In this document: one piece after another, positions 43,451-51,542 of the stretch
Position numbering within the stretch: position 1 is the stretch's first letter
How the letters are laid out: each line of letters opens with the position of its first letter
Assembly (NCBI RefSeq): GCF_007752135.1
Contig: NZ_CP036298.1
Location: forward strand, 3,658,001 to 3,722,000
Origin: Aureliella helgolandensis
GTDB taxonomy: Bacteria > Planctomycetota > Planctomycetia > Pirellulales > Pirellulaceae
Length of the DNA: 64,000 nucleotides
Direction: 5' to 3'
Notes under the pieces: generated by a model
Seen by the model: the letters and a program-made list of their open reading frames with translations, nothing else
Told to the model about the DNA's origin: nothing
Database searches by the model: none
Program-made: the position numbers and the translations under genes

Positions 43451-44479
43451 TTAGGGGGATTGGCTCCAATAGTCCCAGGCCAGTTGCACGGCCCCTTGTA
43501 CGGGCTCTTCAACGAGCTTGGATTGCGTTGGTGCGATGTTCAAGAGTCGCAGTTGATTTTGAACCAGTTCGCAGTAGGAAGGTTGTTTGCAGAGGAGGCT
43601 GCCCGTCAGTGCTAGGGAATAGCGTGTTGAGTCGAGTTGTTGAACTACGGAATGCACCATGTTGGCGAGGTGGGTTGCTCCCTCAGTGACTAGGTCGTGC
43701 ACGCACTGCTGGGTAAGAGCCAATTCGAAACAGAGGACGGACAATTCCGCAATACGCTCCTTCGGACTGGGCGACAGTGACTGGCCGGGAGTCGCGTGGG
43801 GCGCGTTGTAGGTCCAAGGAATGAGATCGGAGGGTTGATTGCATTCGGTACGCTCGAGAACTGCGTTTAGCACAGCTGGCTCATTGAGTCGACCGTCGGC
43901 GGTTTGGCAGGCGAGTTGTAGCAATCCACGTCCTAAGGCGTAGCCGCTACCTTCGTCGCCCAGGAGGTACCCCCACCCACCGCTTCGCAGCGACCTCCCC
44001 TCTGAGGACTTACCCCAGGCGATGGAGCCCGTTCCAGCCACAAGGGCAACAGCACTCGAAGATCTGGGGAGCAGCTTGGAAGGTGCGTTTGTTTCGGTAC
44101 CGACGCTCGAACCGGCAGCAGCCAACACCACTTCCGCATCGCCCACCACATGGAGAGTCCGAGAGAGCGCGTTGGACTTTGCCCAGTGGATAATCTGTGC
44201 TTGCTCGGACTCTCGGCCCGCTCCGGCGATGCATAGGCATGCGCTGTCGATGGTTTGCTGAGGCAGTTGGGTCTGCTCGAACGCCGAAGCAATGGCGAGT
44301 TCTATATTTCGCAAAGCGGCAGGAAACCCCATCGCGCCGGGGTTTCCCGGGCCCGCGAGCCCACGGCCTAAGACGACGAGTTCTCCGTTTGAGTCGGCGG
44401 TCGCCAACCAAGCTGAGGTTTTGGTACCGCCTCCATCCACACCGAGAAGAAGCGTTGAGCTGGAGTCCGAACTCTGCAT
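43451..44479 (-). CDS. BadF/BadG/BcrA/BcrD-type sugar kinase (GlcNAc/MurNAc kinase-like)
   Basis: From ATG 44479 the product is 342 residues. It shows an ASKHA-kinase N-terminus, 'TLLLGVDGGGTKTSAWLATA', a second phosphate loop 'VALVAGTGSIAWGK', and 'GGWGYLLGDEGSGYALGRGL', the signature of N-acetylglucosamine kinase-like members of the BadF/BadG family. Clostridium MurK, of the same family, phosphorylates both MurNAc and GlcNAc at position 6. Directly downstream of murQ on the same strand, it would supply the etherase substrate MurNAc-6-phosphate. The exact sugar is inference from this context. Confidence 0.85.
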   Translation of the reverse strand: MQSSDSSSTLLLGVDGGGTKTSAWLATADSNGELVVLGRGLAGPGNPGAMGFPAALRNIELAIASAFEQTQLPQQTIDSACLCIAGAGRESEQAQIIHWAKSNALSRTLHVVGDAEVVLAAAGSSVGTETNAPSKLLPRSSSAVALVAGTGSIAWGKSSEGRSLRSGGWGYLLGDEGSGYALGRGLLQLACQTADGRLNEPAVLNAVLERTECNQPSDLIPWTYNAPHATPGQSLSPSPKERIAELSVLCFELALTQQCVHDLVTEGATHLANMVHSVVQQLDSTRYSLALTGSLLCKQPSYCELVQNQLRLLNIAPTQSKLVEEPVQGAVQLAWDYWSQSP

Positions 44480-44489
44480 AGGGCTAGTC

Positions 44490-45380
44490 TTACTGTTGGG
44501 GCAGGGCGGCACGCAGTTGTCCGTCGTGTGACGTTAACAATTCGCGAGCGGCCTGCGCATCGATCTGATGCAACGAGGCCACGATGGCTGTCTTGACTTC
44601 GCCCTGACAGGCAAGCAGGATTTCTTCGGCTTTAGGCGGTGTTAGTTCCGCAATCTCCGCCACAATTCGGATGCTGCGTAGTTTTAGCTTTTCGTTGGAA
44701 GCTCGCAGGTCCACCATCAAATTGCCGTAGGTTTTACCAATGAGAACCATTGCGCCGGTAGTGAGCATGTTCAGGACCATTTTGGTTGCGGTGCCCGCCT
44801 TGAGCCGCGTGGAGCCACTGACAATTTCTGGTCCCACGACCGGTGCGATGACAATATCCGAGAGAGGATGGAGTTCGGAAGATTCGTTGCACGTGAAGCC
44901 CACGGTTGCGGCCCCCAACGAACGAGCATACTTGAGCCCACCTAAGACGTAGGGAGTGCGACCGCTCGTTGCAATCCCCACTAAAACGTCCTTGGAGCTG
45001 AAGTGGTGTAGCTCGAGATCGGACCGGGCCTGATCGGGATTGTCCTCAGCTCCTTCCACTGCGTTGGTCAGGGCTCGCTGGCCGCCGGCAATGATCCCCA
45101 CAACCATGCTCGGCGGAGTGCTGAAGGTAGGGGGACATTCTGACGCATCCAGTACTCCGAGGCGCCCTGATGTGCCAGCGCCCTGATAGAATAGACGCCC
45201 ACCGTTTCGAAATCGGTCTGCAATGATCTCTATGGCTCGGGAAATGTTCTCTGATTCGCGGGCCACGGCTTCCGCAATCAACGCGTCTTGAGAATTCATC
45301 AGGTCAACGATTTGACGCGCGGAGAGGGTATCGACTTGAGCTGATGCAGGGTTGCGTTGCTCGGTAGTCAGATTCAACAT
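44490..45380 (-). CDS. murQ: N-acetylmuramic acid 6-phosphate etherase
   Basis: From ATG 45380 the product has 296 residues, the normal MurQ size. A SIS domain holds 'GGRLFYQGAGTSGRLGVLDA', 'ECPPTFSTPPSMVVGIIAGG', 'VEGAEDNPDQARSDL', 'LVGIATSGRTPYVLGGLKYA' and 'SGSTRLKAGTATKMVLNMLT', all classic MurQ sequences. It cleaves the lactyl ether of MurNAc-6-phosphate to give GlcNAc-6-phosphate and D-lactate. The kinase gene follows ten bases downstream; a symporter gene diverges with only 30 bases between the two ATG codons. Confidence 0.97.
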   Translation of the reverse strand: MLNLTTEQRNPASAQVDTLSARQIVDLMNSQDALIAEAVARESENISRAIEIIADRFRNGGRLFYQGAGTSGRLGVLDASECPPTFSTPPSMVVGIIAGGQRALTNAVEGAEDNPDQARSDLELHHFSSKDVLVGIATSGRTPYVLGGLKYARSLGAATVGFTCNESSELHPLSDIVIAPVVGPEIVSGSTRLKAGTATKMVLNMLTTGAMVLIGKTYGNLMVDLRASNEKLKLRSIRIVAEIAELTPPKAEEILLACQGEVKTAIVASLHQIDAQAARELLTSHDGQLRAALPQQ

Positions 45381-45410
45381 ACTGGTTTTCACTCAACGGA
45401 ATTTTGGGAT

Positions 45411-46982
45411 ATGCAGCTGGCTCTTGGAACGTTCGACACTATTGTACTGATCCTGTCGATCGCGGTAGCGATTTATATCGGGATTCGAGCCAGCGGTAAA
45501 ACGGATTCTGCGGAAGCATTTTTGCTGGGAGACCGCAACCTGCCTTGGTGGGCAATTCTGGGATCGATCGTGGCCACGGAAACTAGTACCGCCACGGTTT
45601 TGAGTCTTCCCGCACAAGCCTATGGTGCCACGGGCATGAAATTTCTGCAATTGGCAATTGGCTATATCGTAGGGCGAACCATCGTCGTTTACTTTCTGCT
45701 ACCGCTTTTCTTTGAAGGGAAGCTGTTCAGCGCCTACGAAGTCTTGCAACAGCGGTTTGGGACCAAGGCCAAGCATGCTGGTTCACTCCTATTCCTGGTC
45801 ACACGCAACTTGGGTGATGGGTTGCGTCTGTTTTTGGCGGCGATGGTGGTCGAAAAACTTGTCGGTTGGCCATTCGTCACTAGCGCACTAGCGATCGGTG
45901 GTGTCACTATTCTGTATACGTATTTTGGTGGCATGCGATCGGTCGTTTGGAACGATTGCATCCAGCTTGTGATTTATCTGCTGGGAGGAGTGGCGACGGT
46001 CTTCGTCATCGTGGCCAACATTCCTGGTGGCTGGGATACCTTGTGGAAATTTGCAGCAGAGCATGGGAAAACTGAATGGTTGCAGTTCTATCCGCCCGAG
46101 AGTGTGGCAGGAACCGCGGACCAAGGATTTTGGAACTGGGTCGTCTCGTATCCCTACAGCTTTTGGGCGGGCTTGATCGGCGGCGCCGTGTTGACGCTTG
46201 GAACACATGGCACCGATCAGATGATGGTCCAGCGCTATCTGAGTGCACGCAGTCAGCGTGATGCCGGGCGAGCGATTTTTATCAGTGGGTTTGTCGTTTT
46301 TGCACAGTTTGCCCTATTCCTCTTCATTGGCGTTCAACTGGCGTGTTTCTACAGTTTTCAGCCCGAGACGGTGTTTGAGAAAAGTGATGAAGTCTACGCC
46401 CATTTTATCATCCACTCCTTCCCCACGAACACCGGGTTGGTGGGGTTGATGTTAGCCGCGATCCTAGCAGCTGCCATGTCCACGCTGTCGAGTTCGCTAA
46501 ATGCGTCAGCATCCGCATTGATTAACGATTTCTATCTGCCACGTCAGAAGACGCCGCCCTCGGCTGCAAAACTGTTGCGTCTGACCCGTTGGATTGCGGT
46601 AGGATTTGGAGTATTGCAGATAGCCATTGGGATTTGGGCAACGACCTTTGACAATACCGTGATTGGCAATGCTTTGTCCATTGCCGGATTTTCTGCTGGC
46701 CTGTTGTTGGGACTCTTTTCGTTGGGAGTGCTGACACGTCGCGTCGGGCAGACGGCAGCGTTGGCGGGCGCCGCGGTCGGTTTGGCTGTCCTGTTAGCGG
46801 TACAATTTGCATTGCCAGTTTGGATACAATCTAATTGGCCTGGCTCTAGCTTCGGCGTGGCCTGGCCCTGGTTTGCGTTGATCGGTTCCTCCACAACCTT
46901 CCTGGCTGGCCTCGTGCTGTCCTTCGTATTTCCACGTTCCACTGCTGGGAGCGGTTCTGCCGTAGCTCCCAGTCAATCGTAA
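45411..46982 (+). CDS. sodium:solute symporter (SSS family), probably for an amino sugar
   Basis: From ATG 45411 the product is 523 residues with about 13 membrane helices. The SSS family marks are 'TVLSLPAQAYGATGMKFLQL', 'SAYEVLQQRFGTKAKHAGSL', 'YTYFGGMRSVVWNDCIQLVI', 'LTLGTHGTDQMMVQRYLSAR' and 'AILAAAMSTLSSSLNASASA'. It is similar in layout to sugar and sialic acid SSS carriers. Placed between murQ (divergent) and the NamZ genes, it is a reasonable carrier for MurNAc or a MurNAc-containing fragment. The substrate is inference. Confidence 0.9.
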   Translation: MQLALGTFDTIVLILSIAVAIYIGIRASGKTDSAEAFLLGDRNLPWWAILGSIVATETSTATVLSLPAQAYGATGMKFLQLAIGYIVGRTIVVYFLLPLFFEGKLFSAYEVLQQRFGTKAKHAGSLLFLVTRNLGDGLRLFLAAMVVEKLVGWPFVTSALAIGGVTILYTYFGGMRSVVWNDCIQLVIYLLGGVATVFVIVANIPGGWDTLWKFAAEHGKTEWLQFYPPESVAGTADQGFWNWVVSYPYSFWAGLIGGAVLTLGTHGTDQMMVQRYLSARSQRDAGRAIFISGFVVFAQFALFLFIGVQLACFYSFQPETVFEKSDEVYAHFIIHSFPTNTGLVGLMLAAILAAAMSTLSSSLNASASALINDFYLPRQKTPPSAAKLLRLTRWIAVGFGVLQIAIGIWATTFDNTVIGNALSIAGFSAGLLLGLFSLGVLTRRVGQTAALAGAAVGLAVLLAVQFALPVWIQSNWPGSSFGVAWPWFALIGSSTTFLAGLVLSFVFPRSTAGSGSAVAPSQS

Positions 46983-47017
46983 ACACTCCTTCCGTTCCTA
47001 GATAATTGAAATTCATC

Positions 47018-49396
47018 ATGTCTATACTTCCGCGATATTGCCTGTTGTTTTTATTCTTCGTCAGCCAGTGCCTGTGCAGCACTCTCGGTTTGGCTGAGAC
47101 GCTACCACTGGTGTCTCCCAGCGAGGTGGGCCTCGACGGCGATGCTCTGGTGGGGATCGAAGCGATCGTAGAGGAGGGGATCGAGAATAAGAAGATGCCC
47201 GGCTGCGTGGTGTGCGTGGGGCGTCACGGAAAGATTGCCTATCTAGAAGCCTTTGGCAATAAGCAAGTCGAACCCAGCCAGGTCTCCATGACGACCGACA
47301 CGGTGTTTGACATGGCATCCATTACGAAACCAGTAGCGACCGCGACGAGCGTGATGAAGCTGGTTGAACAGGGGAAGATTCGCTTAGGGGCCAAGGTCGT
47401 GGAGTACTTCCCGGAATTCGCACCCAATGGGAAGGATGACATCACAGTAAAAGATTTGCTGATCCACCAAAGTGGTTTGATTCCCGACAATTCGCTGAAG
47501 GACTACTTGGATGGACCAGAACTCGCCTGGCAAAGGATTTGCGATTTGGGATTGGTCGCGCCCGTTGGAACGACTTTCAAATACTCGGATGTCAACTTCA
47601 TCGTGCTCGCCAAGCTCGTAGAAAAAGTTTCAGGCAAGGACATCAACGAGTTCTCCCAGGAGAACCTTTTTACTCCCCTAGGTATGTCGGAATCGGGCTA
47701 CTTGCCTCGCGCTGAATTGCAGTCGCGAGCAGCTCCCACAGAAGAACGCGATGGTGCTTGGATGCAGGGGCAGGTGCATGATCCTCGAGCCCATGCATTG
47801 GGAGGAGTCGCGGGGCATGCTGGCTTGTTTTCAACAGCCCAAGACTTGGCGATTTACGCACAAATGATGCTCCAAGATGGGAGCTATTCCACAAGTGAAG
47901 ATCAGACCGTGCGAGTTCTCTCGCCGCTGACGGTCGCAACCATGACGCGCGGTTACGCTGTTTCGAGTGGTGTGCGTGGATTGGGGTGGGACAAGAAAAC
48001 CGGATACTCGAGCAATCGAGGGGATTTGCTAACTGAGGCTGCGTTTGGGCACGGTGGTTTTACGGGCACGGTGTTGTGGATTGACCCCGAGTTGGATTTG
48101 TTCTTTATCTTTCTAAGCAATCGCGTCCATCCTACCGGTTCGGGAAGCGTCAACCATTTAGCTGGCAGCATCGTGAATCTCGTGGCAGGGGCGATTACGG
48201 ATGTCGAAAGCACCTCACAGGCTGCCGCTGGAAAATCAAACTTGGTGGAAACGTTAACTGGCTTGGATGTCTTGCAACGCGATCAATTTAGTCAACTCGC
48301 CGGGCAACGCGTGGGGTTGATCACGAACCACACGGGGCGCAATCGTAGCGGAGAAAGCATTGTGCAGCTGTTTCATAAGGCGGAGCAAGTGAACTTGGCT
48401 GCTCTCTTCAGCCCTGAACATGGCTTTGAAGGAAAGCTCGATGTAGAGAGGATTGGGGATGCGGCGGACGCCACCACAGGCTTAACGATTCACAGTTTGT
48501 ATGGAGAAACGCGGAAGCCGACCGAGGCGATGGTCAAAGATCTGGATGTGTTGGTGTTCGATATACAGGACATTGGAACGCGCTTTTACACCTACATCTC
48601 GACGATGGGGGAAGCGATGCGAGCGGCGAGCGAATATGGCAAACGCTTTGTCGTCTTAGATCGTCCGAATCCGATCAATGGTGTGCAAACTGCGGGACCG
48701 ATGCTCGACGCCGGCTACGAGTCCTTTGTTGGGTTTCACCATTTGCCGGTTCGTCACGGGATGACGATTGGTGAGATCGCGCAGATGCTGAAAAGCGAAC
48801 TGGAGCTTGACGTCGACTTGCAAGTGATCGGATGCGAGCAGTGGAATCGCCAAGACTATTGGGAAGCTACGAATCTGACCTGGGTCAATCCCTCTCCCAA
48901 CATGCGGAGCCTCGTGCAAGCACTGCTTTATCCTGGTGTAGGGCTGTTGGAGATGACCAACGTGTCCGTGGGACGCGGTACCGATACGCCATTTGAAGTT
49001 CTCGGTGCGCCCTGGATACGCGGCCAAGAATTAGCTCAGGCGTTAAATTCCAATTCGATTCCAGGAGTCGTGTTTGTGCCGATTGAGTTTCGACCGGAGA
49101 GCAGCAAGTATGAAGGAGAACTGTGCAGCGGCGTGAACATCTTGATCACGGATCGCGATGCTGTGGATCCGTTGCGGATTGGAATCGAGCTGGCATGTCA
49201 ACTGCGACATGCCTATCCCGAAGAGTGGGAGACGAAGAACCTCAATCGCTTGTTGGGAAATCGCGTGGTGACCGATGCGATCATTGCTGGCACTGGAGTT
49301 GAGCAAGTGATGACGCTTGCAGCCGAAGGGCTTGAAAGTTTCGAGGCGCGGCGCCGGACCTTCTTGCTCTATCCGCTAGACGCGGAAGGTAATTAA
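47018..49396 (+). CDS. exported serine beta-lactamase-type domain fused to NamZ (DUF1343)
   Basis: From ATG 47018 (a TTG start lies four codons earlier) the product is 792 residues. A signal peptide is followed by a beta-lactamase/AmpC-like domain (about 30-395): 'DMASITKPVATA' with Ser101 and Lys104 (S-x-x-K), 'FKYSDVNFIVLAKLV' (Y-S-D where Y-x-N is usual), and 'FGHGGFTGTVLWI'. From about 410 to the end is DUF1343/NamZ: 'VGLITNHTGRNRSGES', 'LFSPEHGFEGKL', 'VFDIQDIGTRFYTYISTMGE', 'VLDRPNPINGVQTAGPMLD', 'TWVNPSPNMRSLVQALLYPG'. NamZ is an exo-beta-N-acetylmuramidase (GH171). In Bacillus the two activities lie on neighbouring genes; here they are one protein. Confidence 0.92.
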   Translation: MSILPRYCLLFLFFVSQCLCSTLGLAETLPLVSPSEVGLDGDALVGIEAIVEEGIENKKMPGCVVCVGRHGKIAYLEAFGNKQVEPSQVSMTTDTVFDMASITKPVATATSVMKLVEQGKIRLGAKVVEYFPEFAPNGKDDITVKDLLIHQSGLIPDNSLKDYLDGPELAWQRICDLGLVAPVGTTFKYSDVNFIVLAKLVEKVSGKDINEFSQENLFTPLGMSESGYLPRAELQSRAAPTEERDGAWMQGQVHDPRAHALGGVAGHAGLFSTAQDLAIYAQMMLQDGSYSTSEDQTVRVLSPLTVATMTRGYAVSSGVRGLGWDKKTGYSSNRGDLLTEAAFGHGGFTGTVLWIDPELDLFFIFLSNRVHPTGSGSVNHLAGSIVNLVAGAITDVESTSQAAAGKSNLVETLTGLDVLQRDQFSQLAGQRVGLITNHTGRNRSGESIVQLFHKAEQVNLAALFSPEHGFEGKLDVERIGDAADATTGLTIHSLYGETRKPTEAMVKDLDVLVFDIQDIGTRFYTYISTMGEAMRAASEYGKRFVVLDRPNPINGVQTAGPMLDAGYESFVGFHHLPVRHGMTIGEIAQMLKSELELDVDLQVIGCEQWNRQDYWEATNLTWVNPSPNMRSLVQALLYPGVGLLEMTNVSVGRGTDTPFEVLGAPWIRGQELAQALNSNSIPGVVFVPIEFRPESSKYEGELCSGVNILITDRDAVDPLRIGIELACQLRHAYPEEWETKNLNRLLGNRVVTDAIIAGTGVEQVMTLAAEGLESFEARRRTFLLYPLDAEGN

Positions 49397-49401
49397 GGCT
49401 C

Positions 49402-50592
49402 ATGCGACATCCAATTCAATTGGGAATCGATCGTGTAATCGATGGCCAGTACGAGCAGCAGCCGCAATTATTTGCCGGTCGCCTTGGCTTGCTCATGAAT
49501 CAGGCCTCCGTCACCCGGGAACTGCAATACAGTTGTGATGCGTTGGCTGCCAAGTTTCCTGGGCAGTTGAAGGCTATCTTTGCACCTCAGCATGGAGTGT
49601 GGGGAGAGCAGCAGGCCAACATGATCGAGTCCGATCACGCGAAGCATCCCACGCTCGATATTCCGCTGTTCAGTCTGTACTCCGAAACGAGGCGACCAAC
49701 GCCGGAAATGCTTGATGCGATCGATTGCTTAGTGATCGATGTGCAAGACGTCGGAACGCGAGTCTATACATTTATCTGGACGGTCGTGCACTGCCTAGAG
49801 GCGTGTGCGGAACAGGGAAAGCGAGTCGTTATTCTGGATCGTCCCAATCCGGTGGGTGGCGAAGTGGTGGAAGGGCCGCTACTGCAGCACGGCTATGAGA
49901 GCTTTGTTGGCGAAGCGACGATACCGCTGCGCCACGGATTGACGGTGGGGGAGTTGGCACGACTGTGTGCCGCTGAACGTCGCATCGATGTCGAGCTGGA
50001 AGTTGTCCCCATGTTGGGGTGGCAGCGCAGCATGCTGTTCCACGAGCTCGATTTGAGTTGGATTTGGCCCTCTCCCAACATGCCGACGGAGACCACCACG
50101 GTGCTGTATCCAGGGCAAGTCTTGTTGGAGGGGGTGAACCTGTCAGAAGGCCGTGGGACCACGCGGCCCTTCGAAGTGGCGGGTGCACCGTTTCTGGATC
50201 CTTGGAAATGGTGTCAACGCTTGGCCGAGTTTCAGCGCCCTGGGCTCCAGTTGCGTCCGACCCGATTCATGCCCACGTTTGACAAGTGGGTTGGTCAGAG
50301 CTGCGGCGGAATTGAGCTAGTGGTCAAGCAGGCGCATGAGGTGCGTTCGGTAGCTACGACCTGCGCGTTGATTGCAACTGCTGCTGAACTGGCACCAGAG
50401 AGTTTTGAGTGGTTGCCTCCACCGTATGAGTATGAGTTTCATAAGCCGCCTATTGATATTCTCTTCGGTTCCGCTGAGTTTCGGAAACAGGTGGATGCCC
50501 GATCGATTGCAAGTTGTGAAGTGCTACATGCCTTGCTGGAATTTGACGTTGTTGAATGGGAATCTCGAACAGGCAGTGCGAAGATTTATTAG
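49402..50592 (+). CDS. namZ: NamZ-type exo-beta-N-acetylmuramidase (DUF1343), without signal peptide
   Basis: A 396-residue stand-alone DUF1343 protein: 'RLGLLMNQASVTRELQYSCD', 'AIFAPQHGVWGEQQANMIES', 'CLVIDVQDVGTRVYTFIWTV', 'VVILDRPNPVGGEVVEGPLL', 'LSWIWPSPNMPTETTTVLYP', 'NLSEGRGTTRPFEVAGAPFL'. It starts six bases after the fusion gene and is clearly paralogous to its second domain. The N-terminus (MRHPIQLGIDRVIDGQYEQQ) shows no signal peptide, so it may be cytoplasmic, acting on imported GlcNAc-MurNAc or muropeptides. The gene symbol is by family; activity is inferred. Confidence 0.9.
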   Translation: MRHPIQLGIDRVIDGQYEQQPQLFAGRLGLLMNQASVTRELQYSCDALAAKFPGQLKAIFAPQHGVWGEQQANMIESDHAKHPTLDIPLFSLYSETRRPTPEMLDAIDCLVIDVQDVGTRVYTFIWTVVHCLEACAEQGKRVVILDRPNPVGGEVVEGPLLQHGYESFVGEATIPLRHGLTVGELARLCAAERRIDVELEVVPMLGWQRSMLFHELDLSWIWPSPNMPTETTTVLYPGQVLLEGVNLSEGRGTTRPFEVAGAPFLDPWKWCQRLAEFQRPGLQLRPTRFMPTFDKWVGQSCGGIELVVKQAHEVRSVATTCALIATAAELAPESFEWLPPPYEYEFHKPPIDILFGSAEFRKQVDARSIASCEVLHALLEFDVVEWESRTGSAKIY

Positions 50593-50663
50593 CAAGCACC
50601 TCAACGACGTGTTTCCGCAGGAACATGCGCATTCAATTTCTGTCCCCTTATGAGGATTCCATC

Positions 50664-51539
50664 ATGCATCGCTTCTCGGCTTTACTCTTCCTAGGTCTGG
50701 TGAGCCTGGCCCAGGTCGATCCATTGCGTGCACAACCAGCGGTCGTCGTGGAGGCGGTGGTGGCGGAGAAGTCGCCTGAGCCAGAAGTTGGTTACCAGAC
50801 CGTGCTAGACGTCTTCTACCGTGAGTCGCTGTCCTCGGATGACTACGCGCGGGAACGCTGTCACTTGGACCTCTACTATCCAACTCATGTGGAACAATTT
50901 CCGACGGTAGTTTGGTTTCACGGCGGTGGTCTCACAGGCGGAGGCCGCTCAGTTCCACAGCGTCTCCGCGAGAAGGGAATCGCTGTGGTGGCTGTCGACT
51001 ATCGCTTGGGGCCCAAAGTCAAGGCTCCCGTCTATATTGAAGATGCAGCAGCGGCGGTCGCATGGACCTTCGACAATATTGCGCAGTATGGCGGCAGTCC
51101 GGAACGGATTTTCGTGAGTGGCCATTCTGCTGGTGGATATCTAACGAGCATGGTGGGGCTCGACAAACAGTGGCTTTCTGCCCACGACATTGACGCTGAC
51201 CAACTGGCCGGTTTAATTCCGTTCAGCGGACAAGTGATTACGCATTTCACCGTTCGCAAAGAGCAAGGCATTGGAGCCAATCAGCCCACGATCGATCGCT
51301 TCGCCCCGCTATTTCATGTGAGGTCGGATTCGCCTCCCATGTTGATTATCTCGGGTGATCGGGAATTGGAAATGCGTGGACGCTATGAGGAGAATGCCTA
51401 TTTCTGGAGAATGATGCAAGTCGTAGGGCATCCCGATACCCGACTATTGGAACTCGATGGCTACGACCATTCGGGGATGGCTGATCCGGCGTATCCGCTG
51501 CTCTTGAAGTTCATCAGCCGAATTTCGAAGGAGTCGTAG
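50664..51539 (+). CDS. exported alpha/beta hydrolase (carboxylesterase-like)
   Basis: From ATG 50664 the product is 291 residues with a signal peptide (MHRFSALLFLGLVSLAQVDP). The oxyanion motif 'VVWFHGGGLTGGG', nucleophile elbow 'GHSAGGYLTSMVGL' and a late 'YDHSGMADPAYPL' with the catalytic His give the hormone-sensitive-lipase/BD-FAE-like pattern. It follows the namZ gene by 71 bases on the same strand and could remove acyl groups from sugars or peptidoglycan. Substrate unknown. Confidence 0.85.
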   Translation: MHRFSALLFLGLVSLAQVDPLRAQPAVVVEAVVAEKSPEPEVGYQTVLDVFYRESLSSDDYARERCHLDLYYPTHVEQFPTVVWFHGGGLTGGGRSVPQRLREKGIAVVAVDYRLGPKVKAPVYIEDAAAAVAWTFDNIAQYGGSPERIFVSGHSAGGYLTSMVGLDKQWLSAHDIDADQLAGLIPFSGQVITHFTVRKEQGIGANQPTIDRFAPLFHVRSDSPPMLIISGDRELEMRGRYEENAYFWRMMQVVGHPDTRLLELDGYDHSGMADPAYPLLLKFISRISKES

Positions 51540-51542
51540 GCG

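Noticed and set aside
43396-43689. A 97-residue plus-strand frame at the 3' end of the sugar kinase.
   Set aside because: Antisense to the kinase C-terminus; no independent support.
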